A DNA stretch of 34,211 bases. Origin: Treponema sp. (GTDB lineage: Bacteria; Spirochaetota; Spirochaetia; Treponematales; Breznakiellaceae). The stretch's first letter is position 1; each line of letters begins with the position of its first letter. The stretch is from NCBI GenBank assembly GCA_012517385.1, contig JAAYUZ010000070.1:1-34211 (forward strand), given 5' to 3'. The notes beneath the pieces are model-generated. The model searched no databases. It was not told the origin of the DNA and saw only the letters and a list, made by a program, of their open reading frames with translations. Of the stretch, positions 15,854 to 24,019 are shown in pieces. A program made the position numbers and the translations under genes.

Positions 15854-17355
15854 TGCACTATAACAATAATGCAGCCCTGGTAAAACGGGAACTACTTATA
15901 TCGCTTATCAAATTGATGCTGGAAGACCGGCTCGAAGAGGGTATCTACAAAATCCCCTATGAGATGACCCGTGAGAAGGATTATCAACCTATCCGTTGCT
16001 GTGTTCACCATGACCGGGAAATTCTTAAGAGCCGGCTCCTTGCCCGTTTAGGCTTTTCAGTAGAGCAGTATGTTGATGATGGGACGCCCCTGGCGGTGTA
16101 TGCCCGGGAAGCCCTTAAAAGGGAAAAAATCACCGCCCCGATCCTGACCGTCCTCGATGATGCCTGCAATGCCTGTGTTAAGACCCAGTTTATGGTGACC
16201 AATGCCTGCCAGGGTTGTCTTGCCCGGCCCTGTATGATGAACTGCCCGAAAAAGGCCGTATCCATTGTGGAGGGCCATGCGGTAATCGATAAGGAAAAAT
16301 GTGTAAACTGTGGTATTTGCCAGCAGGTTTGTCCCTACCATGCGATTATAAAAATTCCCGTTCCATGTGAAGAGGCCTGCCCGGTTGGGGCTATTTCCAA
16401 GGATGCAAACGGCAAGGAACGGATCGATTACGAAAAGTGTATTTTCTGCGGTAACTGTATGCGGGAGTGTCCCTTTGGTGCCATGATGGACAAGTCCCAG
16501 ATTATCGATGTGCTGGCGGCAAAAAAACGGGGCAAAAAACTGGCGGCCCTTTTTGCGCCGGCCGTGGCGGGCCAGTTCAAGGCTTCTCTCGGTAAGCTTG
16601 TGGCGGCCCTCGAAAAGGCTGGTTTTGATGCGGTCTATGAGGTAGCCCGGGGGGCGGACATTACCGCAGAAAAGGAAGCCCATGAATTTGCCGAACGGAT
16701 GGAACGGGGCGAACCCTTTATGACCACCAGCTGCTGCCCCGCCTATGTGGAGGCGGTCCGGAAACACCTCCCTGCCCTGAAGTCCCGGGTGTCTGATACA
16801 AGAACCCCCATGCACTACACCGCGGAACTCGCTGCCCGGGAAAAGCCCGATCACCTTCGGGTTTTTATCGGACCCTGTTTAGCCAAGCGGAAAGAAGGAA
16901 TTGATGACCCCCTGGTGGACTATGTGCTTTCGGTAGAAGAAATCGGTGCCCTCTTTGTTGCCATGGGCATTGATGTGGCGGAAATGGAAGAAAAGGCCCT
17001 TGAAAAGGAAGCCCTCTCGGGGGGCCGCAGTTTTGCCTGGTCTGGCGGGGTAAGTACCGCGGTGCAGGCTTATCTCCCTGCCCATATACCCTTTAAGGGC
17101 GAAGCCATTGACGGGCTTACCAAAGAGAGCTTTAGGGTTCTAAAAAGCTGGGCGGAGGGAAAGAATACGGGGAACCTGCTGGAGGTCATGGCCTGCACAG
17201 GGGGCTGTGTGGCGGGCCCGTCGACGATCACCAATCCCAAGGTGGCCACCATGCAGCTGCGGAAAATTGCCGAAGCCAGCAGGCCCGCGGGTCCTTCTGT
17301 TTCGCAGGCTGTAGCTGGTGAGCCCGCAGCACCTGTGGTCGGCGCTGCTTCTTAG
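15850..17355 (+). CDS. Catalytic-type monomeric [FeFe] hydrogenase
   Basis: The 501-residue protein has an N-terminal helical region, a Cys-rich segment (Cys106, 109, 120, 123, 128, 132), ferredoxin motifs around Cys151-161 and Cys197-207, and the H-cluster domain. The active-site loops are TSCCP (Cys295 relay and Cys296 ligand), GPCLAKRKE (Cys343) and EVMACTGGC (Cys449/Cys453). Unlike the upstream hydrogenase it keeps the proton-relay Cys, so it should catalyse H2 formation or uptake with ferredoxin. Organisation fits group B enzymes and the last gene of hfs-type clusters. It ends in an Ala/Pro-rich tail of about 25 residues. ATG 15853 is slightly better spaced (7 nt) from AGGAG than 15850. 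Confidence 0.88.
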   Translation: MMHYNNNAALVKRELLISLIKLMLEDRLEEGIYKIPYEMTREKDYQPIRCCVHHDREILKSRLLARLGFSVEQYVDDGTPLAVYAREALKREKITAPILTVLDDACNACVKTQFMVTNACQGCLARPCMMNCPKKAVSIVEGHAVIDKEKCVNCGICQQVCPYHAIIKIPVPCEEACPVGAISKDANGKERIDYEKCIFCGNCMRECPFGAMMDKSQIIDVLAAKKRGKKLAALFAPAVAGQFKASLGKLVAALEKAGFDAVYEVARGADITAEKEAHEFAERMERGEPFMTTSCCPAYVEAVRKHLPALKSRVSDTRTPMHYTAELAAREKPDHLRVFIGPCLAKRKEGIDDPLVDYVLSVEEIGALFVAMGIDVAEMEEKALEKEALSGGRSFAWSGGVSTAVQAYLPAHIPFKGEAIDGLTKESFRVLKSWAEGKNTGNLLEVMACTGGCVAGPSTITNPKVATMQLRKIAEASRPAGPSVSQAVAGEPAAPVVGAAS

Positions 17356-17482
17356 GCACTGGTGGGGCCGGTTGCCAGGGTAACGGTGGCCGGGGGCGCT
17401 GGTGGCCGGGGCAACGGTGGCGACAGTGGGGCCGGGGCCGCCGGTGGCGACCAAAAACCAACGCCTTTAGTGTTGCCGCTTC
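17356..17482. repeat. GC-rich GGTGGC-type low-complexity tract between convergent genes
   Basis: This 127-bp stretch is made largely of GGTGGCCGGGGC-like units. The sequence GCTTCTTAGGC that ends the hydrogenase gene (17347-17357, TAG stop included) recurs exactly at 17478-17488, where it covers the stop of the opposite YchJ-like gene. No terminator with a T-run is visible. In the hydrogenase frame the tract reads on without stops as a Gly/Ala-rich peptide. Confidence 0.6.
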
Positions 17483-17974
17483 TTAGGCGCTGCGGCCGCA
17501 GCAGTGCTTATATTTTTTGCCGCTGCCGCAGGGGCAGGGATCGTTCCGGCCCACTTTGGGCCCTGCCCTGACAATGGTAGTAGGGACGATCTCTCCCTTG
17601 TCATAGAGCCAGGTTCCATCAATCTTTTTAAAATAGGCCCGCTCATGGTGAACATCCTTAAGACCATCCATGGCATAGGCTGCTTCGAATTCCACTACCC
17701 CTTCGGTATCGGAAGGACCTCCCTTTTCGGTAGATAGGACCTTGAGACCAAGCCATTGGGATTTTTCGCTCCAGGCTTTGGTCTGTTCCATATCAATATC
17801 ATTCCGTCCTTCAGGAACACAGGTGTCTACAATGTAGTTAATAGCGTGTTCCACATAGGCGGTGTAGCGGCTCCGCATAAGGGCTTCCGCGGTGGGGGCG
17901 GCTTTTTTTCCTGAAATATACACTTCACAACAATCGCTGTAGGATTTGCCTGAACCACAGGGACAGGTTTTCAT
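17483..17974 (-). CDS. YchJ-like protein with two SEC-C zinc motifs
   Basis: The 163-residue product begins with [13 protein letters not shown] and ends with [16 protein letters not shown], two SEC-C zinc-binding motifs of the type found at the SecA C-terminus, bracketing an NTF2-like domain ([15 protein letters not shown]...[15 protein letters not shown]). This is the layout of the YchJ/UPF0225 family, whose biochemical role is not established. ATG 17974 is preferred to ATG 17980 because GAGGAGGA stands at the right distance only for the former. It is divergent from the exporter at 18058 and convergent with the hydrogenase operon. Confidence 0.88.
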   Translation of the reverse strand: MKTCPCGSGKSYSDCCEVYISGKKAAPTAEALMRSRYTAYVEHAINYIVDTCVPEGRNDIDMEQTKAWSEKSQWLGLKVLSTEKGGPSDTEGVVEFEAAYAMDGLKDVHHERAYFKKIDGTWLYDKGEIVPTTIVRAGPKVGRNDPCPCGSGKKYKHCCGRSA

Positions 17975-18057
17975 ACACATTCCTCCTCATAGACCTTCCC
18001 ATGATATCCATGGTACATGTACAGTATACATAACTTTCTATCTAAGCAAGGTATATC

Positions 18058-18981
18058 ATGCAGACAAGAAGGGTGGCATTGCTTGCCATTATTGGCGCTG
18101 TTGTATTCTGGGGCCTCTCTTTTATTTCGATTAAGATCGCAGTGGCGGTGCTGCCCCCTATGACCTTAGGGGCATTGCGGTTTTTTCTCGGAACCATCAT
18201 CCTCTTTTTTATCAAGGGCCGTCTTGCACCGGAAGAACATCTGGTTACAGAAGATATCCCCTACCTGGCAGGTGCCGGTCTTATCGGGGTTACGGCCTAT
18301 TTCTTTTTTGAAAACAATGGGGTTGCCCGGGTGAGCGCCTCCGAGGCGTCGATTATCATTGCAGCCATCCCGGTACTTGCCATGCTGATGGAACGGTTCC
18401 TTCCTCCCCGACAGCCCCTCCATCTTCGCCGCTGGGCTGGTGCGGCCCTTTCCATGTTCGGGGTATACCTCGTGGTCTTACCCTCCCTGCCTGCCGCAGG
18501 TCCCCTTAAAACCGCTTCGGACCCAATCGGATACCTGTTTATGTTTGGCGCTGCCCTGAGCTGGGTAGGGTATGCGATACTTACCCAGGGTTTATCCGCA
18601 AAACGGTCCCGGATCTATATTGTGTTCTGGCAGTCCGTATTTGGGTTTCTTGGCTTTTTGCCCTTTGCGTTTTTTGAACATCCCGCCTGGGAGCATCTTA
18701 CCTGGTCCGTGCTTGCCCATGTGGCATATTTAGGGATTTTCTGTTCAGCCCTTGGCTACTGGTTCTATGTCTATGCCCTCCAGCACCTCGGTGTCGGCAC
18801 CTCATCGGTGTTCATCAACCTGATTCCTGTGGTAACCGTTGTGGCAGGCTTTATTGTATTGCAGGAGTGTCTTGCGGCCCTGCAATGGTGGGGAGCCCTG
18901 GCGGTTATTTCCGGGGTCTACCTCGCAACGCTGCAGGGCTTGCCGGTGAGCTTACCATTCAAGAGAAAGGGCAAAACCTAG
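18058..18981 (+). CDS. EamA/DMT-family transporter
   Basis: The 307-residue inner-membrane protein has about ten membrane helices in two EamA repeats (residues about 6-140 and 155-298), with the hallmark FWGLSFISIKIA in helix 1 and the repeat-2 ALSWVGYAILTQ. Family members export amino acids, nucleosides or other metabolites; the substrate cannot be told. AAGG precedes the ATG by 7 nt. The upstream 77-bp divergent region contains a perfect GTACATGTAC palindrome (18013-18022). Its 3' end overlaps the convergent peptidase gene by 30 bp. Confidence 0.88.
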   Translation: MQTRRVALLAIIGAVVFWGLSFISIKIAVAVLPPMTLGALRFFLGTIILFFIKGRLAPEEHLVTEDIPYLAGAGLIGVTAYFFFENNGVARVSASEASIIIAAIPVLAMLMERFLPPRQPLHLRRWAGAALSMFGVYLVVLPSLPAAGPLKTASDPIGYLFMFGAALSWVGYAILTQGLSAKRSRIYIVFWQSVFGFLGFLPFAFFEHPAWEHLTWSVLAHVAYLGIFCSALGYWFYVYALQHLGVGTSSVFINLIPVVTVVAGFIVLQECLAALQWWGALAVISGVYLATLQGLPVSLPFKRKGKT

Positions 18982-21831
18982 CTGAAAATCATTGTTCGGA
19001 TCCTGGTCCCGCAGGTTGGATAGCTTTACCGCGGCCCAGAAAAAGGGCGAATAGCGAAGAGGCGCCATTGTGATGGGGACCGTCGATACAACGGTTCCAA
19101 ATTTTGCAATGACCGAATGGTAGCCATACAGGTTATTTCCCAGAGCAATGCCTGCGGTTTGTATATTGCTTTCTGCTACCCTTTCATATATGACCGCCCG
19201 ATATGCAAGGGTAGCAAAGAAACGGTTTATATAGATGTGGGAAATGTTGGATTGCAGTTCCATCGCAAATAACTTTGTTTCCACTTCGCCCCCTGCGACC
19301 CAGGGGAGCGAGTCGGGTGTCTGAGATGCATATTCTACGGCTGCCACATCGGCAAAGGGTGCGTTCCCAAAAGAGGGATTTTTCCCATCCAATGACATAC
19401 CCATCCCGTCCCAGGCTGCATACAGGGATCCCCGCATTCCAAACCAGGAAGCAGGCGGTTCCCAGCTTGCCCGCAGGGCTGTATCCAGACGGCCTGAGGA
19501 TTCGGGATCTCCCGTTGAGCGGGCGTACATATCAAAACCGATTCCATTTCCTAATAATTGCCATGGTTTTCGATACAGGTTAGAAATGCCCAGGTTAAGC
19601 CCGTAGGTCCAGAGGGGCTTTTCATAGGTCCAGAAATAAGCACTGCTTCCATTCCCGGGGTCAAAGGCTGCTAAGAGCAGGGCCAGGGATGGCATGAGAT
19701 GTACCGTTACCGTTCCATCTCCCAGGGGTACTGTAAAGGGAGTAGATATACTTAGCCTGCTTGCCCGGTACATGGTGTAACCAGAGGAGGATTCTACCGC
19801 CTCCATCTGGTCTGAAAAGGAAGTAAAAATGGGAAATCCCAGATTTATAGATGCCCAGGAAGCATCAAAGTAGCCTATTTTTCCCACCACATCGCCCCCC
19901 GCATTGATCAGGACTGAGTTGCTTTCTGTTGGGTCTCCTAGGAGTGTAATTATGCCCATTCCATCAATACGGATGCTGTTATCCACGTTGTTAATAAGGG
20001 GTACGGGGAGCCAGAATTTCAGCGGATTCAGGTAATGGACGGGGTTGTACTTTTCTTCAGTAAATCGCTGTTGCAATGCGGAGGGGAGTACGGGCTCCTC
20101 TTTTTCCAGATCTAAGGCTTCGAGGGTGTAACCCGTATGGAGCTTGCTCTCTGTCTGAGGAAACCGTACCAGGCTGTCCCAGGTGCTCCCCGCGGCTCGG
20201 TACACAATGGTATCCGAAGTCTGTAACGGTAAAAGGATGCCCCCCGAAACACGTTCCTCTGAAAAAGACAGGGCCTGTTCAGGATCTGCTGCATCCAGGT
20301 CCAGAACTCCCAGCCTGTAAAAGCTGTGGTCGTTATTGTAGGTAAAGAGCAGCCGCGTTCCCCGGGCCGAAAGATTCCGGATATAACGCCAGCGTTCTGC
20401 ATCATCCTGCAGGGCGGTTTTTATGATATAAAAACGCCCCTCATCAACCTGAAAAACAGCCAGTTTCCGCTGACCCTGAATACTGATAATGAGGGCTATC
20501 CGGCTATCGTCGATGGGCACGGGTTTAGAAAACTGTACCCTTTCCCCACCCCGGGCCAGGGTGTGCCTTACGCCCGAACTATCCACATATACCAGGTTTG
20601 TCCGGTGCAGTTCAGAAGCAAGGCCTATAATGCCATCCCGAAAATAGCTGGCCTTATACAAACCCTGCCAAACCCGGCCGGTCGCCTTGCCGGTCGTCGT
20701 GTATTCTTCTACTACCGCGGTGGCCAGGTCCCCTGTATACCGGTAATAGGAAAGGAGCAGCCGGTCCTGGTTCTTATTAATAGATAACTCATAAGCCGAT
20801 GTGGGTATCGGACGGAGGGTACTTTTCTTTGCCTGTCGGCCAGGCGGCGGGACATCAACCTTAAAGAGACTTTGGGTTCTGCTGTCTATGCCGTATACAG
20901 CCCCATCGGCAGCGGCAAGGCTCGTAATTTGCATATCCTGCAGCAGCAGGTCAGAATTGGCTGGGGGCTGTACTTCATCGGTCTTGTAGGAAGCAAGAAA
21001 ACTTTGCCAGGCATCCTTAAGAGGAAGTCCATAGGTATCCTTAAATATGCGGGCAAAACCATGGTTGTAATAAAAGAGTCCCAGGGGGATACGGCTGCCC
21101 ATGGCCTGCCAGAGTTCGCCATAGCGTTCCATCCCATAGGCTTTTTGGAGCCAGGAAGAAAAAAGCCCGCCGTATTCGTAGTATGCCCGGCTCAGAGGCG
21201 GCAGATCATAGACCCCGCTTGCCTGAAAGGGGGAGAGGGCTTTGTTTTCTGCAACAGCCTGACGGATTCGCTGCTGCACGAGGGGATCATTGGCTCTGCC
21301 ATAGCCCTCCAGGCTTTCGAAGCTGACCGTAACCCCCTCTACCATAAAAAGGGGGGAGGTTAATAAGGTTGGGGTTACCCAGGAACCAAAAATATCATGC
21401 AGGAAAGGTGCGATGCCGCCCCGGCTGTTTAAAGAGATGGCATGGGTAAGTTCGTGGAGAAAGAGGGAACGAAGGGGATCCTGAAAGGTGGTCCACTCAA
21501 TATCCATGGGTGTATCAAAAAGGACTATATGGGTATAGGGAAAGGGATTCATGTACCCATTAAATTGATCCGTATCAGGGGTAATGGTGACGGGAATCCG
21601 GTCTTTTACTGTGATGCCCAGCAGTGAAGAAATTTCATCATATACCGAATCGGCAAAACTGGCTAAACGCAGCGCCGTAGGTCGGGACTGTGCCGGGTAA
21701 ATGATATCAAAATGGGCTGTTTGCACTACAAAAAGCCTGGTAAAGGGCTTAAAAGTTTGAGCCTCGGCCAGAGGGGCCCACAGCAGGAAAGGGAAAAGAA
21801 AAACAAAAAGTTTGTGACGAAATACTGTCAT
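18952..21831 (-). CDS. Secreted gluzincin-like peptidase with propeller-like middle and OM-barrel-like C-terminus
   Basis: The 959-residue product has a signal peptide (cut after AEA), a peptidase-MA-like domain with HELTH (His126, Glu127, His130) and a downstream VEG glutamate (about 165) completing a gluzincin zinc site, a long region of beta repeats (about 300-600) like a TolB or propeller fold, and a C-terminal third rich in amphipathic strands that ends FALSLEW with a terminal aromatic, as outer-membrane barrels do. That suggests a peptidase tethered to an outer-membrane barrel; the barrel part is inferred. The frame opens at a TTG (21855); ATG 21831 is preferred because the signal peptide starts there. 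No Shine-Dalgarno is visible. Confidence 0.75.
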   Translation of the reverse strand: MTVFRHKLFVFLFPFLLWAPLAEAQTFKPFTRLFVVQTAHFDIIYPAQSRPTALRLASFADSVYDEISSLLGITVKDRIPVTITPDTDQFNGYMNPFPYTHIVLFDTPMDIEWTTFQDPLRSLFLHELTHAISLNSRGGIAPFLHDIFGSWVTPTLLTSPLFMVEGVTVSFESLEGYGRANDPLVQQRIRQAVAENKALSPFQASGVYDLPPLSRAYYEYGGLFSSWLQKAYGMERYGELWQAMGSRIPLGLFYYNHGFARIFKDTYGLPLKDAWQSFLASYKTDEVQPPANSDLLLQDMQITSLAAADGAVYGIDSRTQSLFKVDVPPPGRQAKKSTLRPIPTSAYELSINKNQDRLLLSYYRYTGDLATAVVEEYTTTGKATGRVWQGLYKASYFRDGIIGLASELHRTNLVYVDSSGVRHTLARGGERVQFSKPVPIDDSRIALIISIQGQRKLAVFQVDEGRFYIIKTALQDDAERWRYIRNLSARGTRLLFTYNNDHSFYRLGVLDLDAADPEQALSFSEERVSGGILLPLQTSDTIVYRAAGSTWDSLVRFPQTESKLHTGYTLEALDLEKEEPVLPSALQQRFTEEKYNPVHYLNPLKFWLPVPLINNVDNSIRIDGMGIITLLGDPTESNSVLINAGGDVVGKIGYFDASWASINLGFPIFTSFSDQMEAVESSSGYTMYRASRLSISTPFTVPLGDGTVTVHLMPSLALLLAAFDPGNGSSAYFWTYEKPLWTYGLNLGISNLYRKPWQLLGNGIGFDMYARSTGDPESSGRLDTALRASWEPPASWFGMRGSLYAAWDGMGMSLDGKNPSFGNAPFADVAAVEYASQTPDSLPWVAGGEVETKLFAMELQSNISHIYINRFFATLAYRAVIYERVAESNIQTAGIALGNNLYGYHSVIAKFGTVVSTVPITMAPLRYSPFFWAAVKLSNLRDQDPNNDFQLGFALSLEW

Positions 21832-21898
21832 AGTATATTGATGAAAATATCGCAAATAGTGCGTTTTATCAAGCTTTTGTGCGGCTTAAAGGCAGGTG

Positions 21899-21927
21899 TT
21901 GACCAGTTTAGGATTGCAGGATATGGT
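21899..21927 (+). promoter_or_regulatory. Promoter of murA, leaderless candidate
   Basis: TTGACC (21899-21904), exact 17-bp spacer, TATGGT (21922-21927). With -7 at 21927 the transcript would start at 21934, the A of the murA ATG. Confidence 0.4.
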
Positions 21928-21933
21928 ACTTTT

Positions 21934-23217
21934 ATGCACGAATATGTGATACAAGGCGGAAGATCCCTTTCAGGGACCATTAACGCCAGTGGAAATAAAA
22001 ATGCAGCTCTTCCCTGTATTGTTGCAGCCCTTTTAACCGACGAACCGGTCATTCTTCGCAATATACCCGCCATAGAAGATGTGCAGGTCATGCTGGATAT
22101 CTACAAAGCCCTGGGCGGGACCGTAGAAACCTCTGGCCCTAATACATACCGGCTTAAACTGACCACGATCAGCCGGGATGAAATTCCCACCGCTCAGGCC
22201 AAAAAGATTCGAGCTTCTATTCTTTTTGCCGGCCCCATGCTGGCCCGTAACGGAAGGGTTGTGCTGCCACCCCCCGGCGGGGACGTCATTGGCCGCCGCA
22301 GGCTCGATACCCACTTTCTTGCCCTCACAGAACTTGGCGCTCAGGTAGAAATAAACGGTTCCTTTGTGTTTTCTGCGACTCACCTTCAGGGGGCGGACAT
22401 CTTCCTGGATGAAGCTTCGGTAACGGCCACCGAGAACGCCATTATGGCCGCAGTCCTGGCTCAGGGCAGGACCATTTTGACTAATGCGGCCAGCGAGCCC
22501 CATGTACAGGATCTCTGCAGGATGCTTGTGTCCATGGGTGCCAGAATAGCAGGTATTGGGTCCAATGTGCTTATTATAGACGGGGTGGACCGTCTATCGG
22601 GGACCGACTTTGCAATAGGTGCCGATTTTATGGAAGTAGGTTCCTTTATTGGCCTTGCAGCAGCGACCCGGAGTGAGCTTACCATTACTGACACCCGGCC
22701 TGAAGACCTGCGCCCTGCTAAGATTGCCTTTGGTAAACTTGGAATCCAGTGGGAGGTTGATGGAACGACGATTCATGTCTCTAAACATCAGTCCCTTAAG
22801 GTGAACACCGATCTGGGAGGGATGATACCCAAGATCGATGATGCCCCCTGGCCAGGCTTTCCCCCAGACTTAACCAGCATTATTACCGTGGTTGCAACCC
22901 AGGTTGAAGGCACCGTGCTTATCCATGAAAAAATGTTCGAGTCCCGGATGTTCTTTGTGGATAAACTCATCGGCATGGGTGCCCGGATAGTTCTCTGTGA
23001 TCCCCACCGTGCTGTGGTAACCGGTCCTTCCCGGCTTACTGGCTCGGAACTCACCTCCCCGGATGTACGGGCCGGTATGGCCATGGTTATTGCTGCCCTG
23101 GCCGCCGAAGGAAAGAGCCTTATCCGCAATGTCTACCAGATTGAACGGGGCTATGAACACCTGGTGGACCGCCTTTCTGCACTAGGGGCTAACATAAAAC
23201 GTACCCAGGAATGCTAG
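21934..23217 (+). CDS. murA: UDP-N-acetylglucosamine 1-carboxyvinyltransferase
   Basis: The 427-residue cytoplasmic enzyme transfers enolpyruvate from PEP to UDP-GlcNAc, the first committed step of peptidoglycan synthesis. Lys22 in NASGNKNAALP and the RASILFAGP segment are family hallmarks. The loop that normally holds the catalytic Cys (PGGCTIG in E. coli) reads PGGDVIG, with Asp117, a change known in Borrelia, mycobacteria and chlamydiae that makes the enzyme insensitive to fosfomycin. The open frame extends upstream to 21712, but homology begins at ATG 21934. No good Shine-Dalgarno precedes it, and a promoter ends 7 nt upstream, so the mRNA may be leaderless. A 10-bp palindrome AGCAGCTGCT covers the stop codon. 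Confidence 0.95.
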   Translation: MHEYVIQGGRSLSGTINASGNKNAALPCIVAALLTDEPVILRNIPAIEDVQVMLDIYKALGGTVETSGPNTYRLKLTTISRDEIPTAQAKKIRASILFAGPMLARNGRVVLPPPGGDVIGRRRLDTHFLALTELGAQVEINGSFVFSATHLQGADIFLDEASVTATENAIMAAVLAQGRTILTNAASEPHVQDLCRMLVSMGARIAGIGSNVLIIDGVDRLSGTDFAIGADFMEVGSFIGLAAATRSELTITDTRPEDLRPAKIAFGKLGIQWEVDGTTIHVSKHQSLKVNTDLGGMIPKIDDAPWPGFPPDLTSIITVVATQVEGTVLIHEKMFESRMFFVDKLIGMGARIVLCDPHRAVVTGPSRLTGSELTSPDVRAGMAMVIAALAAEGKSLIRNVYQIERGYEHLVDRLSALGANIKRTQEC

Positions 23218-23236
23218 CAGCTGCTTTCGGTTTATT

Positions 23237-24019
23237 TTACGATTCATCACCCAGCCGCTGTGACAATACCTCTCGATAGGCTTGCCGGATTCTGATAAAG
23301 CTTTCCTCAGCCTTTTTTCGCTGTGCTTCGTTTAATGAGGCCAGGCTGTCTGGATGAAACTGCAGGGCAAGCCGTCTAAAGGTCTTTTTAATTTCCTGAA
23401 CCGAAGCCTCCGGCGAGACCCCGAGGATCTGCCAGGGGGCGTTCTCGTTACCCCTCTCCATACCAGGGGCTAGTATCTGTAGCAGCGATTCCAGTCTCCA
23501 GAGCTCCTTTGGTGCGTATCTAATAACCAGCTCTTTAAGTACCTGAGCTGTTTTGGTAGCGGCTGCAATGTCTTTCAGTCGAGCCAAAAGACTTTCCGCA
23601 AGCAGATCCCCGTTCAACTGCTGCTGATGTTCCAATGCAAGTCGGCAAAGCAATTCAACCTGTGGTCCGTCAGAGGGGGAAAAATAAAAAAGGTCTAATG
23701 CATGTTGTACAATGTCCTTTTGGATAATTTCGGGATCCCCTTTTTGTTCTGAAAAGGCGCAGTATACCGCTAGACCGCAAAACGCAGTAATTCCTGGGCG
23801 GATTTCTGCGGTAAAGTGGGGATCCGCCATAATAAGGTACCGGGTAACCGCTTTTTCATAAAGGAATTGTTGAACCAAAGGTTCCAGGAGGATACCCAAA
23901 AGCAGCCCTATACCGGCCGTAAAAAGTCCTCCACAGAGGCCTATCAGAAAGAGACCGAGCATTATGTAATGTTGTCGAATCCAGGAATATAGTTGATCCC
24001 TGACTTGCCGTAATCTCAT
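23237..24019 (-). CDS. Membrane-anchored J-domain protein (DjlA-like)
   Basis: The 260-residue product has one or two membrane helices near the N-terminus (about residues 18-50), a helical middle that may be TerB-like, and a C-terminal J domain (about 194-255) with the essential HPD at 222-224 (ALQFHPDS). It would recruit DnaK to the cytoplasmic face of the membrane. The arrangement resembles DjlA. The start ATG shares its A with the stop codon of the upstream gene (TAATG), so the two are coupled, with GGAG upstream. It is the last gene of a three-gene membrane operon and converges on murA. Confidence 0.82.
   Translation of the reverse strand: MRLRQVRDQLYSWIRQHYIMLGLFLIGLCGGLFTAGIGLLLGILLEPLVQQFLYEKAVTRYLIMADPHFTAEIRPGITAFCGLAVYCAFSEQKGDPEIIQKDIVQHALDLFYFSPSDGPQVELLCRLALEHQQQLNGDLLAESLLARLKDIAAATKTAQVLKELVIRYAPKELWRLESLLQILAPGMERGNENAPWQILGVSPEASVQEIKKTFRRLALQFHPDSLASLNEAQRKKAEESFIRIRQAYREVLSQRLGDES

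Noticed and set aside
16057-16854. Long minus-strand frame of 265 codons
   Set aside because: It lies fully inside the catalytic hydrogenase gene on the other strand and encodes no recognisable motifs; the GC-biased codon use of the real gene explains it.
17362-17571. Gly/Ala-rich plus-strand frame following the hydrogenase stop
   Set aside because: It is a product of the GGTGGC-type repeat and continues antisense into the YchJ-like gene; treated as a low-complexity tract, not a gene.
18013-18022. GTACATGTAC palindrome as an operator
   Set aside because: Perfect but short and single, and no convincing promoter boxes surround it, so it is only mentioned with the exporter gene.
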